In this document: piece after piece, positions 54,872-64,000 of the stretch
Layout: each line of letters begins with the position of its first letter
Numbering within the stretch: position 1 is the stretch's first letter
DNA from: Gemmatimonadota bacterium
GTDB lineage: Bacteria > Gemmatimonadota > Gemmatimonadetes > Longimicrobiales > Gaopeijiaceae
DNA length: 64,000 bases
Direction of reading: 5' to 3'
NCBI GenBank assembly: GCA_022560615.1
Contig: JADFSR010000017.1
Coordinates: 25,906-89,905, forward strand
Program-made: the position numbers and the translations under genes
Notes under the pieces: model-generated
Told to the model about the DNA's origin: nothing
What the model saw: the letters and a program-made list of their open reading frames with translations, nothing else
Databases searched by the model: none

Positions 54872-55278
54872 ACCCCGAGTACCGGCCGTACCATCCCAAG
54901 TGGTACCGGAGCAAGGTTCCGATCTTCTGGTGGCTACACAAGCGATCGTATACGGCGTTCATCGGCCGCGAGCTGACGAGCGTATTCGTCGCCTACTCGG
55001 CCGTCCTGCTAGTGGTGCTCGTGCTCGCGTTGGATCGAGGAGAAGGCGCATATTTGGAAGTCATGGACTGGCTTTCGCGCCCCGCCGTCCTCGCGGCTCA
55101 TGTGCTCGTGCTCTTCGTTGTGCTCTTCCACACGATTACCTGGCTCAACCTGGCCCCCATGGCGATCGTCGCGAAGATCGGAGGTCGGAGAGTGCCTGCC
55201 TCGGCTGTGCTGCTCGGCCATTACGCGGCGTGGGTCGTGTGCACTGGTTTCGTGGCCTGGGTCCTGATCTGGAGGTAG
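54868..55278 (+). CDS. frdC: Fumarate reductase membrane anchor C
   Basis: A 136-residue heme-free anchor with three hydrophobic helices, close to E. coli FrdC. The N-terminus [20 protein letters not shown], the quinone-site Glu in [10 protein letters not shown], and the [16 protein letters not shown] helix (equivalent to LLHTKTWFELAP) are conserved. The GTG start overlaps frdB by GTGA. With FrdD it binds menaquinone. Confidence 0.87.
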   Translation: MNPEYRPYHPKWYRSKVPIFWWLHKRSYTAFIGRELTSVFVAYSAVLLVVLVLALDRGEGAYLEVMDWLSRPAVLAAHVLVLFVVLFHTITWLNLAPMAIVAKIGGRRVPASAVLLGHYAAWVVCTGFVAWVLIWR

Positions 55279-55281
55279 TGA

Positions 55282-55632
55282 ATGCGGCGGTCCAGGGAGC
55301 CCATCATCTGGGCACTGTTCGGTGGTGGGGGGATGGCCTCGGCGCTCTTTCTTCCGGCGCTGATTCTGGTGCTGTTCATTGCCTTGCCCCTCGGGTGGGT
55401 AGAGGGAGCCGCCTTTGGGGATCTTCAAGCGCTGGTGAGACACCCGCTGACGCGGCTGGGCCTGTTGGTTTTTGTCTCGCTGTGCTGGTTCCACTGGGCG
55501 CACCGGTTCCGGTACACGCTCTACGACGGTCTTCAGCTCGGCCATCTCAACCAGCTCATCGCGGTGCTGACCTACGGGATCGCGACGGTGGGGACAGTCG
55601 TCGGCGCGTACCTGCTTTGGGGGGTTGGTTAG
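55282..55632 (+). CDS. frdD: Fumarate reductase membrane anchor D
   Basis: A 116-residue anchor with three helices. The N-terminus EPIIWALFGGGGMASALFLP mirrors E. coli FrdD (PVFWGLFGAGGMWSA), followed by HWAHRFRYTLYDGL, the counterpart of the HR-MHH segment near the quinone. It starts 3 bases after frdC and ends the operon. The next gene is convergent. Confidence 0.85.
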   Translation: MRRSREPIIWALFGGGGMASALFLPALILVLFIALPLGWVEGAAFGDLQALVRHPLTRLGLLVFVSLCWFHWAHRFRYTLYDGLQLGHLNQLIAVLTYGIATVGTVVGAYLLWGVG

Positions 55633-55651
55633 CAGCCGACGGGCTGCTAGG

Positions 55652-58090
55652 TCAGTTGGCGCCAGCGGCGCTCAGTCGCTCGCGTTCGGCCTCGATCCTG
55701 ACGAGTGCCGCCCGACGGACCTCGTCGACCGCCGAGGCGAATTCCGGGTCGCCACGAACCGGGTCGAAAAGCTCCGAATCGAGGATTTTCGACTCAATAC
55801 CTGTCGGTGAGAGTTCGAACGCCTCCCGGAGCCAGCGAGTCGCGTTCGGCGCGTCTCCAGCGAGGCCGTAGTAGCTGGCCAGGTCCTGCATGGCCACGTC
55901 GTCCAAGTGGTCGGGGTCACCCATGCCGCTCGACGTGAGCGCCGACTCGGCGGCCTGCACCAACTCGGCGGCTTCTGTCTCCCGCCCCGAAGTGAATAGG
56001 CAGAGCGCGTGAACGAGGTCGTACACACCGAGCTCGAGCTGCAAACACGCGCTGCCTTCGTGCGTGAGCGCGAGAGCCCTCGCTTCGAAGGAGGTGGCGA
56101 GTGCCAATTCAGGCTGGAGTCGGATCGCCTCGCGCGATTCTTCGATGACGACCTCGTAGTCGCCGAGCTGGAACGCGAGCGACGCGAGCGCTATGCGGCG
56201 GCCCGCCTGGACGGGGTCGAGGTCGCGGGCGCGACGCGCCTCCGCGTACGCCTCATCGGTGAGGCCACGCTGGGCCAGGACGCGGGAGGACCAGCTCGGG
56301 GCGTTGGGGTTGTTGGGTGCCAGCTCACTCGCTCGGTCGAAGTCGGCCTGAGCGGCATCGACGTCGGCTTCCACGAGGCCGGTGATGTATCCACGCGACG
56401 AATAGCCGTTGGCGAGTTCAGGATCGAGATCGATCGCCCGATCCGCTGAGACGAAGGCCATTGCGGCGAGGTCGTAGGGGGAGAACCCAATGTCGTATTT
56501 GTAGTACAGCGCCAAGGCGTACGTGGAGGAGAGCGCGGCGTGTGCGGGCGCGTACGTCTCTTCCAAGCGGATAGCTTCGTTAAACTGCGTAGCAGCACGA
56601 CGCATTGCGGTGGGCGTTCGTCGGCCCAGCCACGAGTTCCCCTGGATGTATGCGGCCCGTCCTGGCCCATAGGCAACGTCCGCCGCTTCCAGACTCGAAG
56701 GCAGGCCGATACGAGCCAGAAATTGCTCCGATACGTCGTGCGCGATCGCCAGCTGCGCCGAGTCCAACTTCGCGGGGTCGACCCGATAGGCCGTGATGTC
56801 GTGAACGAAGCCGGCCGAGTCGAACTCCTGTACCGTCACCACCAGCTCGCCACCGCGCATCTCGTAGTAGCCGTCGATGAGGTGGCCGACGTTGAGCGTG
56901 TCCATGAGACGCGTCAGCCCGAGCTGCTCGTCCCAGAGCGAGACGACCGAGTAGCTGCCGATTACCTTGACCTCGGGGACCCTCGCGAGGTGCTTGATCA
57001 CCTCGTCGGCTAGCGACTGGCCGAGACCGGCCAGCGCCGGATCGCCGGTGCGGTCGTCGAGCGGCATGACTGCGATCGAGTCGACGTACCTTGATGCGGC
57101 CGCCGCGGGAACCGGGTCCCTCGAGGACCACGCCGACCAAGCCAGCCCCATCGCGGCAACGACGAGTAGCATACCAGCTATACGCAGCGAGAGGCGGAAG
57201 CCGTCCCATCGACCGGGCGGTCGCGTGGTCGCCATCGGCGCGGCGAAGCCGCCGCTCTCGACTGTTTGCAGCTCGTTGGCAAACTCCATCGTGGTCGCGT
57301 GGCGATCCGCTGGTGTCTTGGAGAGAGCCTTTCGGATCGTGTCCTCGATCTCGCTCGGTACGGAGGCCCGAAGCGAGCGCAGCGACGGCATCGAATCCGT
57401 GAGCTGTCGTGCCAGCGTCGCCTGCGGGGACCGGCTGAGGAATGGAGGTTGGCCGCCGAGCATCTCGTAGAGAACACACGCGAGCGCATAAGTGTCCGTC
57501 CGACCGTCGATCTGTCCTTCACCACTGGCCTGCTCGGGGCTCATGTAGTCCGGGGTGCCCACGGACAGCCCTGCAATGGTGAACTCTCCGGTGTCGGCAG
57601 CCCGCAAGGCACGCGCGATCCCGAAGTCCGCGACCACCGCGTGCCCACTCTGGAAGAGGATATTCGCTGGCTTGATGTCCCGGTGGATGACGTCTTGGTC
57701 GTGAGCGTGCTGCAGAGCGTCGGCTACCTGGTGCGTGATTCGGATCGCGTCCTCGATGGGCAGGCGCCCCTCTCGATCGAGTCGGTCACGCAGGCTCTCA
57801 CCGCCGATGAAGGGCATGACGTAGTAGAGCGTGCCGTCTGCCTCACCAGCGGCGTGGAGCGGGACGATGTGCGGGTGGCTGAGCTTGGACGTGACTTCGA
57901 CTTCGCGCACGAACCGTTCACGTCCCAGGCGCGCCGAGAGCTGCTCGTCGAAGACCTTGATCGCGACGTCACGGTCCGGCAGCGCCTCGCGGGCCATGTA
58001 CACGCGGGACATCCCTCCGCGATCGAGCTCTCGGAGCAACGTGTACCGCTTCGGCAACGCGGCTTGGAGCCGCTCGAACTCAGATGGCAA
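55652..58090 (-). CDS. Ser/Thr protein kinase with transmembrane segment and TPR-like region
   Basis: An 812-residue receptor-type kinase. The N-terminal Hanks-type domain (about 15-270) has the G-loop RGGMSRVY, the Lys in VAIKVF, HRDIKPANI and ADFGIAR. A membrane helix lies near 310 (IAGMLLVVAAMGLAWSAW). A TolB-N/adenylate-cyclase-associated-like region follows (SIAVMPLDDRTGDPALAGLG), then TPR repeats (residues about 520-790). The layout is common in Gemmatimonadota. The substrate is unknown. It starts at ATG 58090 and is divergent from the cytochrome-like gene, with 193 bases between. Confidence 0.92.
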   Translation of the reverse strand: MPSEFERLQAALPKRYTLLRELDRGGMSRVYMAREALPDRDVAIKVFDEQLSARLGRERFVREVEVTSKLSHPHIVPLHAAGEADGTLYYVMPFIGGESLRDRLDREGRLPIEDAIRITHQVADALQHAHDQDVIHRDIKPANILFQSGHAVVADFGIARALRAADTGEFTIAGLSVGTPDYMSPEQASGEGQIDGRTDTYALACVLYEMLGGQPPFLSRSPQATLARQLTDSMPSLRSLRASVPSEIEDTIRKALSKTPADRHATTMEFANELQTVESGGFAAPMATTRPPGRWDGFRLSLRIAGMLLVVAAMGLAWSAWSSRDPVPAAAASRYVDSIAVMPLDDRTGDPALAGLGQSLADEVIKHLARVPEVKVIGSYSVVSLWDEQLGLTRLMDTLNVGHLIDGYYEMRGGELVVTVQEFDSAGFVHDITAYRVDPAKLDSAQLAIAHDVSEQFLARIGLPSSLEAADVAYGPGRAAYIQGNSWLGRRTPTAMRRAATQFNEAIRLEETYAPAHAALSSTYALALYYKYDIGFSPYDLAAMAFVSADRAIDLDPELANGYSSRGYITGLVEADVDAAQADFDRASELAPNNPNAPSWSSRVLAQRGLTDEAYAEARRARDLDPVQAGRRIALASLAFQLGDYEVVIEESREAIRLQPELALATSFEARALALTHEGSACLQLELGVYDLVHALCLFTSGRETEAAELVQAAESALTSSGMGDPDHLDDVAMQDLASYYGLAGDAPNATRWLREAFELSPTGIESKILDSELFDPVRGDPEFASAVDEVRRAALVRIEAERERLSAAGAN

Positions 58091-58283
58091 GGGCGCGTCT
58101 CGAGGGAGTGGAAGGGAACAGACTCGCCTTTAGACGCCTAACGTGCGGTGTCGCATCGAGCTTCGCCAGGGAAAACAGGGCGTCCCGCTGCGAGGACGCT
58201 CTCAGCGGATTTGCCTAACGAATCGAGCCCACGCTACATCTCCAAAGCACGATGCGCGATTCGGTTTGACCTAGGAGTCTGGT

Positions 58284-61468
<3,185 letters not shown>

Positions 61469-61492
61469 CCATGCGCCGACCTAAGCGCTGGC

Positions 61493-62170
61493 TCAGCCTC
61501 CGCGGGTTCGCGTGCGGCTGGCCCGGTCCGTGGTGGGCTCGGATCCGGGAGGCACCGGGGGGCCGACGTCGCCGTTGCCCCGCCCTCTCTGAAGCCCGCG
61601 ACGCACTTGGTCGGCGGCGTCAGAGGGTGGGCGACCCTCGCGGATGAGCCGCCGCACGTCGGCCGGGATGTCGAGCATCCGGTCCTCTCGAATCCGGCGC
61701 GCGATCGCGTCACGAAGTACCGCCAGCGCCCGGTCCGTGGGGACGCCGGCTTCGTGGAGCTCGGTCAAGACCAGCACCGCCATCGGCGAGCGAGCCGCCT
61801 CGGAGTCGAGTGACCGGAGCGCATCCGCAGGGACGCCCCGAAGAAGCGCGTCGGCTCCGGCGACAAGCGACGGTACCGCTGCAGTGGGTCCAAAAGCGTT
61901 CCGCGCCTCCCCGAGCCGCCCGGCGAGCGCCTCGATGGCCGGCATGAGCCGATCCATGGACACGCGCTTGGCCACGCCCTCGAGGGCTTTGCTGAAGAGC
62001 GGCTCGTCGGGGATCCCGGACGAGCTCCCATCGGCGGCCAGCGCAGACACGTTCTCGAAGACGGCAGCCGGGAGCGTGCGCTGGGCTCTCTCCCGCGCAG
62101 TCTCCTGTGCCTGCGCGGCAGGCGTCACGAGTACGGCGAGCGTGAGCAGTGTCAGTGGTGTGCGTGTCAT
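61493..62170 (-). CDS. Exported protein of unknown function
   Basis: A 225-residue protein with a signal peptide (TPLTLLTLAVLVTPAAQAQ). The mature part is helical and Ala/Arg-rich (VAKRVSMDRLMPAIEALAGR, ALAVLRDAIARRIREDRMLD) and ends in a disordered Pro/Arg tail. The family is not recognised. GGAG lies 8 bases before the ATG, which overlaps the upstream gene's stop (ATGA at 62167-62170). It is therefore the last gene of the minus-strand set with glycogen-binding-type domains. Confidence 0.7.
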   Translation of the reverse strand: MTRTPLTLLTLAVLVTPAAQAQETARERAQRTLPAAVFENVSALAADGSSSGIPDEPLFSKALEGVAKRVSMDRLMPAIEALAGRLGEARNAFGPTAAVPSLVAGADALLRGVPADALRSLDSEAARSPMAVLVLTELHEAGVPTDRALAVLRDAIARRIREDRMLDIPADVRRLIREGRPPSDAADQVRRGLQRGRGNGDVGPPVPPGSEPTTDRASRTRTRGG

Positions 62171-63333
62171 GATCCGACTCCTTCGATTACCAGGGTCGCG
62201 TTCCGGCGGCCCCACTCGTCCGGAACGACATCGCTTGCGTCGTCCGGTACAAACCATTCACCGTCGACCAAGAACCCGAAGTGATAGGTTCCGTTGCCGA
62301 TCTCGAGCACCACGGTCCATCGGTCTCCGTCGCGCAGCATCGGCACGGCGTCCCACAGGCTGAAGTCGCCCATGACTTCGACGCGGGTGGCCGTCGCCGG
62401 AGCCACGACGCTGATCCTGACGCGAGCGCCGGTGTCGGTGCTGCCAACGATCTGGTAGAGAGACGCGCGGCGTGTGGTGGTGCCGCCGCGGTACACGGTG
62501 CGCCCCAGCAGCAGGCCCCCGCTCCCGCTCCCTGGCTCGGCGAGCGTCATCGGATCCGGCTCGCTCCTGCCAAGGAAGCCGCGCAAGGTCCACCTGCCGC
62601 TCACCGGAATGACGATGGCGAGGCCGCCGGTCGTCTCGGTGCCACCGGGCGTGTCCCACACGTCTACCCGCAGCTCTGCCGCGGCCTGCGTCCCGCCCAG
62701 GATCAACCTCAGTCCGCCCGCCGTGTACGTGCCTCCGCTCGTGTGATGCGCGCCGCCCTCGAGACCGAACCACGTGTTGCCGGACCCGACCAGGAGCTCG
62801 GTGGTCCCACCCACGCGCCAGAGGTCGTGGTCGATCGTGCGCACCACCGGTGTATCGGGGCGCCTGCGGAGCTGGAGGCGGGACGTTCCGATACCTGCCA
62901 GGCCGTTGACCTTCACCGAAACTTGCCCCGATCTGTACCGCAATGTCGGACCTCCCTCGGCGGCGAGCGCCCGATAGGGGAACGGCGCACGCACCTCGAA
63001 TCCGAGGGCTCGCACGTCGAAGCCGCCGGTCCAGCCGCGGCCCCAGTCCTGCCGCAGCGTTCCACCCAATGTGCCGGAGAGGAAGTCTCCCCCGCTCGTT
63101 GCGCCGAACGAGCGGCCGGCCAGAACCGAAGCAAACAGTCCCGATCCATTGCTCGAGTATGTTGAAGCCCGGACACCTCCGACCGCGAAACGCGCGGTCG
63201 CGGCGTCGACGCCTGACGGTGGTCCTACCTGCGAGGCTCCCAGCTCGATGGTGACCTCGCTCTGGGAGAGCGCCGGCGCTGGCCCCGCGAGTGCGAGGAT
63301 GACGACGACAAGGGAGGCGGGCGCGCTTCTCAT
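62167..63333 (-). CDS. Exported beta-rich protein with C-terminal glycogen-binding-type domain
   Basis: A 388-residue protein with a signal peptide ending near PAPALSQS. Residues about 30-290 alternate in the manner of an outer-membrane beta-barrel (GGDFLSGTLGGTLRQDWGRG, YTAGGLRLILGGTQAAAELR). The last 85 residues match the AMPK/isoamylase-type early-set domain: RVEVMGDFSLWDAVPM, RWTVVLEIGNGTYHFGFLVD. The ATG at 63333 is one base after the preceding stop. It could present or bind an alpha-glucan at the outer membrane; ligand and role are inferred. Confidence 0.75.
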   Translation of the reverse strand: MRSAPASLVVVILALAGPAPALSQSEVTIELGASQVGPPSGVDAATARFAVGGVRASTYSSNGSGLFASVLAGRSFGATSGGDFLSGTLGGTLRQDWGRGWTGGFDVRALGFEVRAPFPYRALAAEGGPTLRYRSGQVSVKVNGLAGIGTSRLQLRRRPDTPVVRTIDHDLWRVGGTTELLVGSGNTWFGLEGGAHHTSGGTYTAGGLRLILGGTQAAAELRVDVWDTPGGTETTGGLAIVIPVSGRWTLRGFLGRSEPDPMTLAEPGSGSGGLLLGRTVYRGGTTTRRASLYQIVGSTDTGARVRISVVAPATATRVEVMGDFSLWDAVPMLRDGDRWTVVLEIGNGTYHFGFLVDGEWFVPDDASDVVPDEWGRRNATLVIEGVGS

Positions 63334-63334
63334 C

Positions 63335-63970
63335 CTACTCGCTCGCGGCAACGGCGAGCACCGCGTTGCGGTTGCCGAAGCCGTCGTCTTGGTAGCGGTC
63401 GGCCCAGGGATCGGTTTGCCATTCAGTTCCGTCGATCAGGAACATGTACCCGTATACGCCGGGGCGTATGGCGACACGCGCAGTCCAGAGGCCGTCCTCG
63501 TTTTGATCGGTAAGCGTGACCGACGCCTCCCAATCTGAGAAGTCACCGGCGAGGGACACCGACGTGGCCCCAGGAGCCTCCAGCACGAACTGGACGTATA
63601 CGACCGGTTCGGCGCCGCCGGCAGCCGTCGCGACGCCTGGCGTTTGGCGAGCGACCTCCGGTGCGGCCTGGGGCAGGAGAAGCACGACGGCAAACGCCGC
63701 GACCACCAGCGCCGTCGCTAGCGGCGACACGCGCACGGGCGTCGGGTTCATGAGCCACTGCAACGCTCTTGCCAACGCCCCTGGGCGAGGCAGCGCTTCG
63801 ATGTCGCCCATGACCTTTTGCTCGAGCCAGGCCGGCGCCAGCGCACGTGGTGCGGTAGTGCGGAAGGACTCGACCATTCGGTTCCACGCCTCGGCATCGG
63901 CGCGAGTCGTGGCATCGAGCGCGTTAGCTCCGACGTCACCGTCGAGGTAGCGATCCAGGTCGTCGGTCAT
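63335..63970 (-). CDS. Membrane anti-sigma-like protein with glycogen-binding-type domain
   Basis: A 211-residue protein. The short N-terminus (TDDLDRYLDGDVGAN, residues 1-70) resembles anti-sigma domains but lacks zinc Cys/His. A membrane helix follows at about 83-100 (ATALVVAAFAVVLLLPQA). Residues about 120-211 form an AMPK/CBM48-type fold: SVSLAGDFSDWEASV, LWTARVAIRPGVYGYMFLID and the ending GFGNRNAVL. The domain would face the periplasm. GGAGGAG precedes the ATG, which overlaps the stop of the upstream, probably sigma factor, gene. Confidence 0.75.
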   Translation of the reverse strand: MTDDLDRYLDGDVGANALDATTRADAEAWNRMVESFRTTAPRALAPAWLEQKVMGDIEALPRPGALARALQWLMNPTPVRVSPLATALVVAAFAVVLLLPQAAPEVARQTPGVATAAGGAEPVVYVQFVLEAPGATSVSLAGDFSDWEASVTLTDQNEDGLWTARVAIRPGVYGYMFLIDGTEWQTDPWADRYQDDGFGNRNAVLAVAASE

Positions 63971-64000
63971 GCGTACTCCTCCAAGAGGCCGCGCAGCGCC
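63967..64000 (-). CDS. 3' end of a probable ECF sigma factor gene (cut by window edge)
   Basis: The frame entering from the right edge reads ALRGLLEEYA and stops at TGA 63967-63969, overlapping the ATG of the anti-sigma-like gene by ATGA. The ending resembles ECF sigma C-termini, and the neighbour is anti-sigma-like, hence the guess. Ten residues are too few to prove it. Confidence 0.4.
   Translation of the reverse strand, partial: ALRGLLEEYA

Overview
The window looks like a chromosomal segment of a GC-rich, Gram-negative-type bacterium, most likely a member of the Gemmatimonadota. This is inferred from family content and was not tested by a search. The pointers are many exported metallopeptidases with signal peptides ending in A-Q or G-Q, an ADOP-type macrolide-exporter-like permease with a PadR regulator, a Ser/Thr kinase fused to a TPR-like region, an S46 peptidase, and several ECF sigma/anti-sigma pairs. 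Lipoproteins, TonB-like and beta-barrel-like proteins imply an outer membrane. No rRNA, convincing tRNA, CRISPR array or prophage is visible.

Layout. 1-2.9 kb: an ABC ATPase, then a decayed stretch holding a truncated gene, a higBA toxin-antitoxin pair with a palindromic operator, a degenerate tRNA-like patch, and an ADOP-permease remnant joined to an M14-peptidase remnant. 3-7.8 kb: an RnfD/NqrB-like membrane protein with Cys-rich Sel1-like repeats, an M14 peptidase and a saccharopine-dehydrogenase-like enzyme. 7.8-8.1 kb: a structured non-coding element with nested inverted repeats and twin REP-like hairpins. 8.2-17.3 kb: VIT/VWA protein, ECF sigma and anti-sigma (overlapping genes), M28 peptidase, Leu/Val-type dehydrogenase, STAS-like protein, nitroreductase and SRAP protein. 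17.3-23 kb: lipoprotein, amidohydrolase broken by a deletion and frameshift, PadR regulator with an operator, a detached permease prefix domain and an ADOP permease.

23-26.5 kb is a second accessory zone: a broken mazEF-like pair, an HNH/DUF222 protein, an hsdR remnant, a 333-bp MITE with a perfect 8-bp target duplication, and a vapBC pair whose toxin has an active-site Asp-to-Asn change. 26.5-46 kb is housekeeping-like: aminotransferase, gpmI, TPR protein, paired M16 peptidases (one catalytic, one not), sigma/anti-sigma, holA, SPOR protein, membrane-anchored cyclase, mutS, TonB-like lipoprotein, cystathionine beta-synthase-like enzyme, ddl, rhomboid protease and S46 peptidase.

46-55.6 kb holds an EF-G-like GTPase and then two different complex II operons side by side. 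The first is a di-heme cytochrome b type sdhCAB, the second an E. coli-like frdABCD, with a small TPR-like gene between them. 55.6-64 kb holds the Ser/Thr kinase, a c-type-cytochrome-like lipoprotein, thiC under a TPP riboswitch with a hairpin that would hide the ribosome binding site, and a minus-strand group at the right edge. That group is the end of a probable sigma factor, a membrane anti-sigma-like protein carrying a glycogen-binding-type domain, a beta-barrel-like exported protein with the same domain, and a small exported protein. It is the best candidate here for an under-described signalling system.
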